Part shown: piece by piece, positions 8,274 through 17,570 of the stretch | Layout: each line of letters begins with the position of its first letter | Numbering within the stretch: the stretch's first letter is position 1 | NCBI RefSeq assembly: GCF_018332455.1 | Contig: NZ_BOPZ01000006.1 | Span: 1-64,000 of the forward strand | Direction: 5' to 3' | Length of the DNA stretch: 64,000 nt | Source of the DNA: Clostridium polyendosporum | GTDB taxonomy: Bacteria > Bacillota > Clostridia > Clostridiales > Clostridiaceae | Notes under the pieces: model-generated | The model's input: the letters and a program-made list of their open reading frames with translations, nothing else | The model's database searches: none | Told to the model about the DNA's origin: nothing | Made by a program: the position numbers and the translations under genes

Positions 8274-9395
8274 ATGGAAAAGAAAAAATTAGGTTTTGGA
8301 TTCATGCGTTTACCAGTAAAGAGCCAGAATGATCTAGGAAGTATTGATATGGATACATTAAATCAAATGGTGGATACTTTTTTGGAAAGAGGCTTTACCT
8401 ATTTTGATACAGCTTATATGTATCATATGGGTAAGAGTGAGATAGCTGTGAGAGAAGCTTTAGTAAAGCGTCATAAAAGAGACAGCTTCACTTTAGCAAC
8501 AAAATTACCAACGATGTTTTTGAAAACAAGGGAAGATCAAGAAAGAATTTTTAACGAACAGTTAGAAAAATGTGGTGTAGATTATTTTGACTACTATCTT
8601 CTTCATAACCTGGGTGTAGCAAATTATGAGATAGCCAAAAAATTAGATAGTTTTGCATTTATTCAAGAAAAGAAAAAGGAAGGAAAAATAAGATATATTG
8701 GGTTTTCTTTCCATGATACTGCTGATTTATTGGACGAAATTCTGACAGCACATCCTGAAGTGGATTTTGTCCAATTACAAATTAATTATATGGATTGGGA
8801 AAATGAGAGCATTCAGTCAAGGAAATGCTACGAAGTAGCAAGAAAACATAATAAACCGGTTATTGTTATGGAACCTGTCAAAGGTGGTACGCTTGCGAAA
8901 GTACCTGAAAAAGTAGAAAAGTTATTTAAAAAATATCATCCTGACATGTCCATTCCGTCATGGGCTATCCGCTTCGTGGCAAGTCATGAGGGAATTATGA
9001 TGGTATTAAGTGGAATGTCTGATATGGAGCAGTTACTGGATAATACAGGTTATATGCAGGAGTTTAAGCAATTTGTGCAGGAAGAATATGATATTGTTAA
9101 AAAGGCGGTGGGGATTATTAACGAATCTATTGCGATTCCGTGTACAGCCTGCCAGTACTGTGTAGAGGATTGTCCAAAAAACATAGCTATTCCAAAGTAT
9201 TTTGCATTATACAATGCGGAAAAGCAATTCCTGAATTCCGGTTTTTCCTTACAAAGAGTATATTATGGTAATTATACAAAAACACATGGAAAAGCATCAG
9301 ACTGTATTGGATGCAAACAGTGTGAAAGACATTGTCCACAGCATATTGAGATTACAAAATGTTTAAAAGATGTAGCTGATACCTTTGAAGTATAA
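8274..9395 (+). CDS. Aldo/keto reductase with C-terminal 2x[4Fe-4S] ferredoxin domain
   Basis: This 373-residue enzyme has a TIM-barrel aldo/keto reductase N-terminus: [13 protein letters not shown] gives catalytic Asp45 and Tyr50, and Lys77 lies in LATKL. The C-terminal tail carries two clusters of cysteines, [13 protein letters not shown] and [13 protein letters not shown], as in the ferredoxin-type AKR subfamily common in clostridia. It should reduce aldehydes or ketones, possibly with electrons from ferredoxin. AAGGAGG precedes the ATG by 8 bp and a MerR-type promoter lies upstream, which fits a role in aldehyde or electrophile detoxification. Broken pieces of related genes occur at 17571 and 23043. 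Confidence 0.9.
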   Translation: MEKKKLGFGFMRLPVKSQNDLGSIDMDTLNQMVDTFLERGFTYFDTAYMYHMGKSEIAVREALVKRHKRDSFTLATKLPTMFLKTREDQERIFNEQLEKCGVDYFDYYLLHNLGVANYEIAKKLDSFAFIQEKKKEGKIRYIGFSFHDTADLLDEILTAHPEVDFVQLQINYMDWENESIQSRKCYEVARKHNKPVIVMEPVKGGTLAKVPEKVEKLFKKYHPDMSIPSWAIRFVASHEGIMMVLSGMSDMEQLLDNTGYMQEFKQFVQEEYDIVKKAVGIINESIAIPCTACQYCVEDCPKNIAIPKYFALYNAEKQFLNSGFSLQRVYYGNYTKTHGKASDCIGCKQCERHCPQHIEITKCLKDVADTFEV

Positions 9396-9407
9396 CTTCC
9401 TTTAGCT

Positions 9408-9617
9408 GAGGGTATTTTACAAACATTGATTGAAATAGGTGAAACTACAGTTGCTGAACCGGAAAGTTATGATGCACGTGCGAATCATGTTTGGTGTGCT
9501 ACTCTTGCATTGAATGGGGTAGTCGGTGGGGGTGTTCCACAGGATTGGGCGACTCATATGATCGGACATGAAATTACCGCATTATTTCGTATTGATTACA
9601 AGAAAGTAGTATCATGA
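9408..9617 (+). pseudogene. Internal fragment of an iron-containing alcohol dehydrogenase
   Basis: The bases from AGCTGAGGGTATTTTACAAA to near 9597 closely match 16324-16517 inside the intact dehydrogenase gene. The copy has lost everything upstream. It carries changes such as LFRIDY for LFGIDH, which removes a metal-ligand His, and soon ends. It is a duplicate remnant inserted between the aldo/keto reductase and the cupin. Confidence 0.85.
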
Positions 9618-9639
9618 AAAATTTTAAAGGAGAATAAAA

Positions 9640-10056
9640 ATGGATAAATCAAATAATTTAAGTGGAAGTGTAATCTTCCCTAAAGGTAAAAAAATTACAA
9701 ATGACTATTTTATAGGGGCAACATGGCTTGAAATGCTGGTTTTTAATGACAGCACTTTTAATTGCCCGATAGGTAATGTGACTTTTGAACCAGGAGCAAG
9801 AAATAACTGGCACAAGCATCCAGGTGGCCAGATTCTGCTTGTTACCGGCGGAAAAGGATATTATCAGGAAGAAGGCAAGCCGGTACAGGTGCTTCAGGAA
9901 GGGGACGTAGTAAAAATCCATCCAGATGTGAAACATTGGCATGGTGCTACACCGGATAGCTGGTTTGCACATATCGCGATAAGTACTAATGCCCAAAAGG
10001 GAGATGCAGAATGGCTGGAACCTGTAACGGATGAAGAATATAACAATTTAAAATAA
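9640..10056 (+). CDS. Single-domain cupin protein
   Basis: This 138-residue cupin has motif 1 as GARNNWHKHPGGQ...GKGYYQEEG and motif 2 as GDVVKIHPDVKHWHGA, which supply the His/Glu/His metal ligands. Such small cupins sit with carboxymuconolactone-decarboxylase-like and reductase genes in electrophile-stress operons; the exact reaction is unknown. It has GGAG at 9629-9632 and follows the dehydrogenase remnant, so its native upstream partner may have been lost. It is probably read from the promoter at 8168. Confidence 0.85.
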   Translation: MDKSNNLSGSVIFPKGKKITNDYFIGATWLEMLVFNDSTFNCPIGNVTFEPGARNNWHKHPGGQILLVTGGKGYYQEEGKPVQVLQEGDVVKIHPDVKHWHGATPDSWFAHIAISTNAQKGDAEWLEPVTDEEYNNLK

Positions 10057-10165
10057 CATAATTTTATCTTGGGGTGTGGCTGAAAGTTCTTGTTTTTTTA
10101 ACAGGCAAGATTCAAAGCGATTTTATCGATAATACCCGTCGCAAGTTAAGGATATCTGTTTCAAA

Positions 10166-10212
10166 GAAAAAGCTGGATGACTCGCAGGGTGACTTGTCAT
10201 TCAGCTTTTCTT
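10166..10212 (+). terminator. Rho-independent terminator after the cupin gene
   Basis: The arms AAAAGCTGGATGAC and GTCATTCAGCTTTT surround a 14-base loop, with a T-rich tail. It closes the operon that starts at the 8168 promoter. Confidence 0.8.
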
Positions 10213-10299
10213 TCATATAATTGTAGGAATAAATATGATTCTGATCACTTTATGTAAATATATCTATAATTATTAACTATTAAAAGGAGAGAGATTCAC

Positions 10300-11157
10300 A
10301 TGAAACTAATTGCACTTGATTTAGACGGTACTACACTAAATTCCAATAATGAAATTAGTGAAGAAAATATCCGAATGATTAAAAAAGCTCAACAACTAGG
10401 TCATATCATCATGGTATTATCTGGACGAGCTCCCGAATCCATTAATGCACAATTGGCTAAATACGGTTTAGATTGCCCTCTTGGTGCCAATAATGGAACA
10501 GCAGTGTTCGACGATGGAAATTTGTTAGAGTTAACCTCTTTGACTCTATTTCAAAATCAAAAAATTGCCTTAGAACTTGATAAGGAATTTATGCCCTATA
10601 AAATCTCTACCAACAAAGGCGTTTTTGCTCCTAGAAATTGGAGTGAACGATTAGAAAGAGTTCTATCATCAGGACGTGTACCAGACGAATACTACGAAAA
10701 TGAAAACTACCCAAAGTACACTAAATCTCCTAGCGAATTGGGACAAGCGGTTTTTGATGAAATTGAGGAAGTAATCAATAATAAAGAATTAACAGTACAA
10801 AAATTTCTAATTTTGGGGTTTGATCCAGAGCAGAAAAGACGTTTGCAGCTGTATTTGGAATCTATTGAAGAAATCTATGTTACCGCTTCTACTCCTTTTA
10901 ATCTTGAAGTAACGAATATTAATGGGAATAAAGGGAATGGTTTAAAAGTAATGGCTCGCCATTTTCATATTCCATTAGAAGATACGGTTGCTATTGGAGA
11001 TGAACACAATGATATTTCGATGTTTAAAGTAGCTGGATTGCCCATTGCAATGGGAAATGCAAAAGAAGAAGCGAAAAAACATAGTGATATTGTTACTTTA
11101 ACCAATGATGAAAATGGAGTTGCTTACGCTATTGAAAAATACATTTTAAAAGTTTAA
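10300..11157 (+). CDS. Cof-type HAD-superfamily sugar-phosphate/FMN phosphatase
   Basis: This 285-residue HAD hydrolase (Cof/YbiV class) starts MKLIALDLDGTTLNS with the nucleophile Asp7. It carries the IIB cap and ends with GNKGNGLK and GDEHNDISMF, where the acidic residues bind Mg2+. Its length matches the family. It should dephosphorylate small phosphorylated metabolites in the cytoplasm; the substrate is not predictable. AGGAGAG lies at 10284-10290. It is flanked by a terminator and a broken DUF4405 gene, with no operator of its own, so it may not belong to the surrounding regulon. Confidence 0.85.
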   Translation: MKLIALDLDGTTLNSNNEISEENIRMIKKAQQLGHIIMVLSGRAPESINAQLAKYGLDCPLGANNGTAVFDDGNLLELTSLTLFQNQKIALELDKEFMPYKISTNKGVFAPRNWSERLERVLSSGRVPDEYYENENYPKYTKSPSELGQAVFDEIEEVINNKELTVQKFLILGFDPEQKRRLQLYLESIEEIYVTASTPFNLEVTNINGNKGNGLKVMARHFHIPLEDTVAIGDEHNDISMFKVAGLPIAMGNAKEEAKKHSDIVTLTNDENGVAYAIEKYILKV

Positions 11158-11270
11158 TTGGTGTGGCAGCTTAATTTTACCAAAAGAAAGGGTGTTGTTC
11201 AGCAACAATATTTGTGAGATTTAAGGAGGACTAAAAGTTGTATACACGGTTAATAAAGTAGAAAGAAGAG

Positions 11271-11581
11271 AAATTTTTGAATGGAAATATGTTAATCAAG
11301 CTGGTCATTGACGTTGTCATGACAGTTCTTATGCTAGTGAAAATGTCTTACGGTTTTACGGGAATATGTTACATGAACTAGTTGGACTTTCCTTATTTGT
11401 ATTGTTTACTGTCCACAATATTTTAAATAGACGATGGGATCAGACAAGTTTTAGAGGAAAGATGAATGTACGTCATATTCTGAACATAACAGTCAATCTG
11501 CTTCTCCTTGTAACGATGGTAGTAGTGATGATAAGTGCTATACTCACATTGATATATGGATTAATGAAAAAGAGAGTATAG
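11271..11581 (+). pseudogene. Frameshifted copy of the DUF4405 membrane gene
   Basis: The stretch matches the start of the intact DUF4405 gene at 14244 base for base over long runs. One base is lost in the segment GGTTTTACGGGAATATG, and the copy ends early after LIYGLMKKRV. Only the first third of the protein would be present. It is another duplicated and decayed member of the island. Confidence 0.85.
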
Positions 11582-11656
11582 AGTAAGTTAAAAGAAAATA
11601 TTAAAAAGCAGAGCCTTTGTAGAAATGGTAATTCATCTTTGCAAAGTCGTTTTTAT

Positions 11657-11728
11657 TTGCTGCAATTTCACAAAGTGAAATTTGCTCAAATTTAGTAGGC
11701 TCGATGCCTACTAAATTTTATTTTTCCG
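11657..11728 (+). repeat. Dispersed palindromic repeat, copy B
   Basis: A good copy: TTTTTATTTGC leads into the dyad ATTTCACAAAGTGAAAT and then AAATTTAGTAGGC around a TCGA centre. It lies between the DUF4405 remnant and the promoter of the first merR gene. Confidence 0.8.
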
Positions 11729-11762
11729 AGGTGAGTAACTTGAAAATCCTATAAACTTACTC

Positions 11763-11793
11763 TTGACTTGAAATTAGCTTTCAGTGTTATAAT
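11763..11793 (+). promoter_or_regulatory. MerR/AdhR-type promoter of regulator 1
   Basis: TTGACT, a 19-bp spacer with a poorer dyad (TGAAATTAGCTTTCA), then a consensus TATAAT. The site lies 25 bp before the regulator ATG, as expected for autoregulation. Confidence 0.75.
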
Positions 11794-11818
11794 ATCGGAT
11801 ATTAGGAGGTGAAATTCC

Positions 11819-12205
11819 ATGAACATTGCAGAAGTAAGTAAAAAATATGAAATTTCAGCGGATACACTTCGTTATTATGAACGTATTGGACTGATACCTG
11901 AAGTAAACCGTAATAAAAGTGGAATCAGGGACTATACGGAAGAAGACTGTAGGTGGGTTGAATTTATCAAATGTATGAGAAGTGCAGGGCTTCCCATTGA
12001 AATATTAATTGAGTATGTTACTCTATTTCAACAAGGTAATGAAACTATTGAGGCAAGAAAAGATCTATTAATTGAACAACGTAAACAGTTAATAGAAAAA
12101 ATGGAAAATGTGAAAAAAACAATAGAACGCCTGGATTATAAAATAGAAAGATATGAACAATCAGTAGTTACGAAAGAAAATGAACTGAAAAGAACGGATG
12201 ATTAA
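11819..12205 (+). CDS. MerR-family regulator, AdhR-like (regulator 1)
   Basis: This 128-residue MerR protein has the winged helix (IAEVSKKYEISADTLRYYER), then a long dimerisation helix ending in charged residues. Cys52 in KCMRSAG sits at the position of the redox-active Cys52 of Bacillus subtilis AdhR, an activator responding to formaldehyde and methylglyoxal. Cys44 is also present. The nearby long-spacer promoters are its likely targets. AGGAGG lies at 11804-11809. It is a close paralogue of the regulators at 17182 and 23483. Sensing of aldehydes or quinones is inference from the family. Confidence 0.85.
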   Translation: MNIAEVSKKYEISADTLRYYERIGLIPEVNRNKSGIRDYTEEDCRWVEFIKCMRSAGLPIEILIEYVTLFQQGNETIEARKDLLIEQRKQLIEKMENVKKTIERLDYKIERYEQSVVTKENELKRTDD

Positions 12206-12242
12206 TATTTCTGCATCCAAAATAGGAATTTATAAATTAAGT

Positions 12243-12290
12243 CCTCTTTACACTTGGTTTGGAATTAAAAAAGTGTAAAGAGGTTTTTTT
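12243..12290 (+). terminator. Rho-independent terminator after regulator 1
   Basis: The arms CCTCTTTACACTT (12243-12255) and AAGTGTAAAGAGG (12271-12283) are perfect and are followed by TTTTTTT. Confidence 0.9.
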
Positions 12291-12292
12291 AT

Positions 12293-12359
12293 TTGCTGAC
12301 ATTTCACAAAGTGAAATTGTCTCAAATTAAATAGGCTCGATGCCTATTTAATTTTATTT
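12293..12359 (+). repeat. Dispersed palindromic repeat, copy C
   Basis: It begins immediately after the T-tract of the preceding terminator (ATTTGCTGACATTTCAC) and carries both dyads. Linkage to a terminator is also seen for copies D and G. Confidence 0.8.
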
Positions 12360-12376
12360 ATACAGAGAAAAACATC

Positions 12377-12407
12377 TTGACTTGGAGTTAACTCTAAGTG
12401 TTAGACT
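12377..12407 (+). promoter_or_regulatory. MerR/AdhR-type promoter-operator 5
   Basis: TTGACT, a 19-bp spacer with TGGAGTTAACTCTA, and TAGACT. It is upstream of the metallophosphoesterase and the flavodoxin lipoprotein. Confidence 0.75.
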
Positions 12408-12476
12408 TAATTTTGAGGAGGCAGGCTTACGCTTAAGAGATTTCGCGAATAGATTAAATATTAGAGGTGATTAAAA

Positions 12477-13427
12477 ATGAAGAAGATTAAAATAGTGATT
12501 TTTACAATTATAATAATTTTTGTAAGTGTAATGTCATCTATATATATTAGCAAACCTAGACCTATTGCTAAAACTACAGCAACAGTAAAATCAAATGCAG
12601 ATCTTGCTTTTGCTGTAATAGGTGATGTTCATGAAAATATCGATAACTTTCAGGAGACTATCAATGATTTATATACAATAAACCCTAGTATGGATGCATT
12701 AGTATTAAATGGAGACACAATGGATCAAGGTTTAGATAAGCAATACGATTCAGTAAAAAATACTTTAAGCAAAAATAAGGATTTGTTACCTAAAACAACT
12801 ATCAAGAATATAGGTAATCATGAATTTTTTGACTATGATATAGAGGTGAATTCTTCTGAGCAAGTTCAAGCCTTTATAAATAGATATCTTGAGTTTTCTG
12901 GAGAAGAAAAAGTGTATCATGATACATGGGTGAATAATTATCATTTTATATCATTGGGGTCTGAAGATGGTAATTCTGAGACATTAGATTCAATAACAGC
13001 TTTTATATCTGATGAACAATTAAATTGGTTTAAGGAAAAATTAGCTGAAAATTACCAAAAGGGAAAACCAATATTTGTTTTTCTTCATCAACCTTTAGAT
13101 TATGGGAATAGAAATATGCCTGCTGTTAAACAAAGTAAACAAATTAGAGAAATATTATCTAAGTATCCAGAAGCAGTATTATTTTCATCTCATACTCATA
13201 GAGATTTAGCTGAAAGTAGTGTAGTGGTAGATCAACCATTCACAATGATTCATACTGGAACTATTCATTATACTCTTATACCTGATGCAAATAGCAAAGG
13301 TGGCAGAAGAAGAGAATCTTATATTAAAGGACTGTATATTGAAATAAATGGTAATAATGTTGTTGTTAAGGGTAGGAATATTAAAGAAAAACAATGGATA
13401 TTTACAAAAGAAATTTCTAAAGAATGA
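12477..13427 (+). CDS. Membrane-anchored calcineurin-type metallophosphoesterase
   Basis: This 316-residue protein has an N-terminal hydrophobic anchor (residues 5-25) and an extracellular metallophosphoesterase domain. The metal-binding motifs are in order: GDVHEN, NGDTMDQ, GNHEFF, a single His in FLHQP and SHTHRD. A dinuclear metal site is expected, acting on phosphoesters outside the membrane. The substrate is unknown. The codons are more AT-rich than those of the flavodoxin gene that follows 60 bp later. It is the first gene after the 12377 operator, so it may be induced with the redox genes. Confidence 0.8.
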   Translation: MKKIKIVIFTIIIIFVSVMSSIYISKPRPIAKTTATVKSNADLAFAVIGDVHENIDNFQETINDLYTINPSMDALVLNGDTMDQGLDKQYDSVKNTLSKNKDLLPKTTIKNIGNHEFFDYDIEVNSSEQVQAFINRYLEFSGEEKVYHDTWVNNYHFISLGSEDGNSETLDSITAFISDEQLNWFKEKLAENYQKGKPIFVFLHQPLDYGNRNMPAVKQSKQIREILSKYPEAVLFSSHTHRDLAESSVVVDQPFTMIHTGTIHYTLIPDANSKGGRRRESYIKGLYIEINGNNVVVKGRNIKEKQWIFTKEISKE

Positions 13428-13487
13428 TGTGATTATATCTAATATTAAAGGATTTAGAAATATTTATATTATATTGAAGGGAAAATT

Positions 13488-14147
13488 ATGAAGAAATTAT
13501 TAGCATTAACTCTTACAATGATAATGGCTTTTACGCTAACTGCATGCGGTAATAATAACAGAAGCACCACAAACAGCGGTGAAAGCACTCAGATAGAAAA
13601 AAAAGAAACTGGTTCATCTGATATAGAAAACAAAAGCGATAATCAAACACAGTCTAATACTGCAACAAGAAAAATTTTGGTAGCATATTTTTCACATTCT
13701 GGCAATACTCAGGTAATTGCCAATCAAATTCACGAAAGGGTGGGTGGTGATATTTTCGAAATTAAGACGGTAGATCCATATCCTACCGATTATAATACAT
13801 TGGTGGATCAAGCAAAGCAGGAACAGCAAGATAACTACAGACCGAAACTTACAACAAAGGTTGAGAACATGGACTCCTACGATGTGATTTTCGTTGGTTA
13901 TCCCAACTGGTGGGGAACAATGCCAATGGCAGTATTTACTTTCTTGGAGCAGTATAACTTTTCAGGAAAAACAATTATTCCCTTTTGCACACACGAGGGT
14001 AGTGGTTTAGGTCGAAGCGTTACGGATATCAAAAAACTTTGCCCGCAATCAACCATTCTGGATGGTCTTGCAATCCGAGGCAGAAACGTAAAAAGTGCGA
14101 AGGAAGATGTGTCAGCGTGGCTACGTAAACTTGGAATGATAAAGTAA
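13488..14147 (+). CDS. Flavodoxin-domain lipoprotein
   Basis: This 219-residue protein has a lipoprotein signal (MKKLLALTL...LTACGNNN, lipid Cys20), a polar linker, and a flavodoxin domain starting AYFSHSGNTQ with the WWGTMP and THEGSGLG segments of the flavodoxin_4 family. It would be anchored outside the membrane and carry FMN, possibly exchanging electrons with the membrane DUF4405 protein encoded next. The domain is closely similar to the soluble flavodoxin at 15107. GAAGGGAAA before the ATG is a moderate ribosome site. Confidence 0.9.
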   Translation: MKKLLALTLTMIMAFTLTACGNNNRSTTNSGESTQIEKKETGSSDIENKSDNQTQSNTATRKILVAYFSHSGNTQVIANQIHERVGGDIFEIKTVDPYPTDYNTLVDQAKQEQQDNYRPKLTTKVENMDSYDVIFVGYPNWWGTMPMAVFTFLEQYNFSGKTIIPFCTHEGSGLGRSVTDIKKLCPQSTILDGLAIRGRNVKSAKEDVSAWLRKLGMIK

Positions 14148-14243
14148 AAGCTGTAATAAAGCAGATATAATCGAGATAGGTGATGCAACATAGTGCACTA
14201 AAAAATTAGAGGCAAGTAATTAAAGCAGAAAGAGGAGAAACTT

Positions 14244-14933
14244 TTGAATCGAAATATGTTAATCAAGCTGGTCATTGACTTTGTCATGACTGTTCTTATG
14301 CTAGTGGAAATGGCTTACCGTTTTACTGGGAACATGCTACATGAACTGGTTGGAGTTTCCTTATTTGTATTGTTTATTGTCCACAATATTTTAAATAGAC
14401 GATGGTATCAGACAATTTTTAGAGGAAAGATGAATGTACGTCGTATTTTGAACATAACAGTCAATCTGCTTCTCCTTGTAATGATGGTAGTACTGATGAT
14501 AAGTGCTATACCGATATCTCGTACCATATTTGTATTTATACCTATACACAATGGGTTAATTGCACGGCAGATACATACGCTGGTCGCGCACTGGGGACTG
14601 ATTCTTATGGCTGTACATCTGGGAATGCACTGGGGAATGATTATAGGTGGAGTAGGAAAGATGACAGGAATAACTGGTATGAACCATATCCACACAATTG
14701 TTTTGCGTGTTTTTGTGGTGCTGATTGTTGTCCATGGAGTGCAGGCTTCCTTCGACAGAAATGTGGGTTCCAAGTTAATCTTATATTATACATTTGACTA
14801 TTGGAACCCTGATGAATCCGTTATAAAACTTTTTTTAGATTATCTGTCTATCATGGGAATCTATATCTGTGGAATGTACTATGTTCTGAAAATAGCCCCA
14901 AAAAAAGAAAAGACTAAGGCTGTTGAAGAGTAG
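14244..14933 (+). CDS. DUF4405 membrane protein (cytochrome b561-like)
   Basis: This 229-residue protein has about six membrane helices and several His residues within or near them (MLHELVG, FIVHNIL, QIHTLVAHWG, GMHWGM, MNHIHTIV, VVHGVQ), suitable for heme ligation as in cytochrome-b-like DUF4405 proteins. It starts at TTG 14244, with AGAGGAG at 14232-14238. Its position between two flavodoxin genes suggests electron transfer across the membrane. Heme binding is inferred. A frameshifted partial copy is at 11271. Confidence 0.8.
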   Translation: MNRNMLIKLVIDFVMTVLMLVEMAYRFTGNMLHELVGVSLFVLFIVHNILNRRWYQTIFRGKMNVRRILNITVNLLLLVMMVVLMISAIPISRTIFVFIPIHNGLIARQIHTLVAHWGLILMAVHLGMHWGMIIGGVGKMTGITGMNHIHTIVLRVFVVLIVVHGVQASFDRNVGSKLILYYTFDYWNPDESVIKLFLDYLSIMGIYICGMYYVLKIAPKKEKTKAVEE

Positions 14934-15014
14934 AATTAAAGATCTGATACGGAAATCCTTTGCAGAAATTGCTTTATTTAACTATAAAATCTGGCGGTGC
15001 ATAGGAAAAAATGC

Positions 15015-15045
15015 TTGACTTAGAGTTAACTCCAAGAATTATACT
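15015..15045 (+). promoter_or_regulatory. MerR/AdhR-type promoter-operator 6
   Basis: TTGACT, a 19-bp spacer with TAGAGTTAACTCCA, and TATACT. It drives the flavodoxin and alcohol dehydrogenase pair. Confidence 0.75.
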
Positions 15046-15106
15046 AACAATATAAAAAATAATGATTGACAATGAATAACAAAAAGAAAGTGAGGAACAT
15101 GAAATT

Positions 15107-15640
15107 ATGAATTTAAAAGATAAAAAATGTTTGATAGCCTATTTTTCACGTAAGGGAACTAATTATGTCAGTAGAAGGATTGTAGATTTACCAATTGGTA
15201 ATACAGAAGTAGTAGCAAAAATGATTCAGGAAGTGACTGGAAGTGATATGCTTCATATAGAAGCAGTTAAATCTTATCCTAAGGATTATACAGAAACTAC
15301 GGAGGTTGCACAAGATGAACTGCGTGCCAATGTCAGACCTGAACTTACGAATCATGTGGAAAACATGGATTCTTACGATGTGATATTTTTAGGATATCCA
15401 AATTGGTGGGGAACGATGCCGATGCCAGTGTTTACGTTCTTAGAAGAATATAATTTTTCTGGAAAAACAATTGTTCCGTTTTGTACTCATGAAGGAAGCG
15501 GGTTAGGTCACAGCGAAAAAGATATTGCAAAACTATGCCCGGAAGCTACCGTTTTGAAAGGGCTTGCTATCCATGGAACTAGTGCAGCCTCTGCGAAAAC
15601 AAATGTATCTAATTGGTTAGATAAAATGGGTATTTCCTAA
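15107..15640 (+). CDS. Soluble flavodoxin (flavodoxin_4 type)
   Basis: This 177-residue cytoplasmic flavodoxin begins CLIAYFSRKGTNYVS and shares PNWWGTMPMPVFTFLEEYNF with the lipoprotein at 13488. The FMN loops are intact. It lies 32 bp before the dehydrogenase start at 15673, so one transcript is likely. It may supply electrons to the neighbouring oxidoreductases. Its sequence is close enough to the 13488 domain to suggest duplication with gain or loss of a signal peptide. Confidence 0.9.
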   Translation: MNLKDKKCLIAYFSRKGTNYVSRRIVDLPIGNTEVVAKMIQEVTGSDMLHIEAVKSYPKDYTETTEVAQDELRANVRPELTNHVENMDSYDVIFLGYPNWWGTMPMPVFTFLEEYNFSGKTIVPFCTHEGSGLGHSEKDIAKLCPEATVLKGLAIHGTSAASAKTNVSNWLDKMGIS

Positions 15641-15672
15641 TTTTGAAAAGGATTATTAAAGGAGGTTTTATT

Positions 15673-16839
15673 ATGTTTAATTTTGATTTTTACAATCCAA
15701 CACATATTATATTTGGTAAGGATAGGCTTGAGAGTATTGATAAGCATGTTCCAGCCAATGCAACAGTTCTAATAACCTATGGAGGCGGAAGTGCTAAAAG
15801 AAGTGGACTTATCGACAAAGTTAAAACTGTACTTGGAAACAGAAAAGTTTATGAATTCGGAGGTATAGAGCCAAACCCTCGTTACGAAACATTAGTAAAA
15901 GCCGTAGAAATTGTACGCAGTGAGAAAATAGATTTTTTACTTGCTGTTGGCGGTGGATCTGTTATCGACGGAACTAAATTCATAACACTTGCTTCTTCTT
16001 ACAAAGGAGATTCCCGTGATCTTTTGAAGTACGGATTTACGCCTATTACTTCAGAGATAGTAGGTAACGTACTTCCAATTGGTACGGTGCTTACTTTGCC
16101 AGCAACTGGGTCTGAAATGAATAGTGGAGCGGTAATAAGTTATGAGCACGGGAAATTTGCGGTTATGAGTCCGTTAACTTTTCCTAAATTCTCAATATTA
16201 GATCCGACCATTACTTTTACACTTCCAAAGATTCAAGTTGCCAACGGAGTTATTGATGCATTTGTGCATACTACTGAGCAATATATCACATATCCTGTGG
16301 ATGTAAGGGTACAAGATAGAATAGCTGAGGGTATTTTACAAACGTTGATTGAAATAGGTGAAACTACAGTTGCTGAACCTGAAAATTATGATGCACGTGC
16401 AAATCATGTTTGGAGTGCTACCCTTGCATTGAATGGAGTAGTTGGTGCGGGGGTTCCACAGGATTGGGCGGTTCATATGATTGGACATGAACTTACCGCA
16501 TTATTTGGTATTGATCATGGACAGACTTTAGCCATTGTATTGCCAGCATTACTAGATGTAAGACGTGAACAAAAACGTGCTAAACTTCTGCAATACGCAG
16601 AGCGTGTATGGCATATAGAGAGCGACAGCGAAGAGGAAAAGATAGACTTGGCAATTCAGAAAACTAGAGAATTTTTTGAAAGCCTTGGTGTAAAAACTCG
16701 TCTGTCCCAATATGGCGTTGGAGCTGATAAAATACCAGTTGTTATTGAACAGTTAAAGGCTCATGGGATGACAGCGCTCTCAGAAACTCAGGATCTCACA
16801 TTGGATATAAGCCAAAAGATTCTTGAAAGAGCATTATAA
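15673..16839 (+). CDS. Iron-containing alcohol (butanol-type) dehydrogenase
   Basis: This 388-residue group III dehydrogenase carries the NAD(P)-binding GGGSVIDGTK and the metal ligands in NGVIDAFVHTTEQ, HMIGHELTALFGIDHGQ. It should reduce aldehydes to alcohols, like BdhA/YqhD enzymes. The frame is open from TTG 15643, but AAAGGAGG at 15658-15665 selects ATG 15673. It is controlled by the 15015 operator with the flavodoxin. Aldehyde reduction under an AdhR-like regulator is a known pairing in Bacillus subtilis (adhA). Parts of this gene are duplicated at 9408 and 20503. Confidence 0.9.
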   Translation: MFNFDFYNPTHIIFGKDRLESIDKHVPANATVLITYGGGSAKRSGLIDKVKTVLGNRKVYEFGGIEPNPRYETLVKAVEIVRSEKIDFLLAVGGGSVIDGTKFITLASSYKGDSRDLLKYGFTPITSEIVGNVLPIGTVLTLPATGSEMNSGAVISYEHGKFAVMSPLTFPKFSILDPTITFTLPKIQVANGVIDAFVHTTEQYITYPVDVRVQDRIAEGILQTLIEIGETTVAEPENYDARANHVWSATLALNGVVGAGVPQDWAVHMIGHELTALFGIDHGQTLAIVLPALLDVRREQKRAKLLQYAERVWHIESDSEEEKIDLAIQKTREFFESLGVKTRLSQYGVGADKIPVVIEQLKAHGMTALSETQDLTLDISQKILERAL

Positions 16840-16849
16840 TTTTCCACCA

Positions 16850-17090
16850 TAACCTATGCACTGTCTGCCAGTAAGGCAATTTAAAGCTATAAGTTATGCG
16901 TTTATTGTGTGGACAATTCTAAACAGTATGTTTTCTCTTATGATTAGATCACGTATTTTAGAATTCCATAAAAAGATATAAAGCTTTACAAATATTTTAT
17001 TGACTAATAAGACTATAATCAACTCTATCTCACTATGATAGTACAAATATGCACGATAACTTTGCGAATGATATCGTGCATATTTTTTAT
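16850..17090 (+). repeat. Repeat block ending in an ATATGCACGATAAC hairpin
   Basis: This intergenic stretch recurs, diverged, at 20600-20790, and its right part recurs at 23216-23305. Shared landmarks are TTTAAAGCTATAAGTTAT, GATCACGTATTTTAGAATTC and the terminal hairpin (17047-17083) with a T-run. No gene is present. The block follows the intact dehydrogenase and also follows its fragment at 20503, so the duplication included the end of that locus. Confidence 0.7.
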
Positions 17091-17125
17091 ATAGTAGCAT
17101 AGATTAGTGCTCCTATTTAAAAACT

Positions 17126-17156
17126 CTTGGCTTGGAGTTAACTCCAAATACTATAA
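17126..17156 (+). promoter_or_regulatory. MerR/AdhR-type promoter of regulator 2
   Basis: TTGGCT, a 19-bp spacer with the perfect dyad TTGGAGTTAACTCCAA, and TATAAT. It is 25 bp before the regulator start, as for regulators 1 and 3. Confidence 0.8.
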
Positions 17157-17181
17157 TACTAAATAAAGGAGGTGAAATCGT

Positions 17182-17568
17182 ATGATGATTGCAGAAGTAA
17201 GTGAAAAACTTGGTATTTCACAGGATACACTTCGCTATTATGAACGTATTGGACTGATTCCTCCTGTGAATCGTAAAAAAAACGGAATTAGAGATTTTAC
17301 GGAAGAAGACTGCAGGTGGGTGAACTTTATCAAATGTATGCGAAGTGCAGGTCTTCCAATTGAAGCATTGATTGAGTATGGTACACTGTTCCAACAGGGA
17401 GATGAAACTATTGAGGCAAGAAAAGAAATCTTAATCGAGCAGCGTAAGGAGCTCATAACAAAAATGGAAGATATGAAGAAAACACTAGAACGTCTGGATT
17501 ATAAAATTCGGAGATATGAACAGTTAGTAGCTGAAAAAGAAAAAACACTAAGAAGACCTGAGGATTAG
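17182..17568 (+). CDS. MerR-family regulator, AdhR-like (regulator 2)
   Basis: This 128-residue paralogue of regulators 1 and 3 has the same RYYERIGLIP recognition region and Cys52 in KCMRSAG. It differs mostly in the C-terminal helix (RRYEQLVAEKEKTLRRPED). The first of two adjacent ATGs aligns with the other paralogues, and GGAGG lies at 17168-17172. The near-identical DNA-recognition helices of the three regulators imply that they bind the same nine sites and may be distinguished by inducer. Confidence 0.85.
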   Translation: MMIAEVSEKLGISQDTLRYYERIGLIPPVNRKKNGIRDFTEEDCRWVNFIKCMRSAGLPIEALIEYGTLFQQGDETIEARKEILIEQRKELITKMEDMKKTLERLDYKIRRYEQLVAEKEKTLRRPED

Positions 17569-17570
17569 TA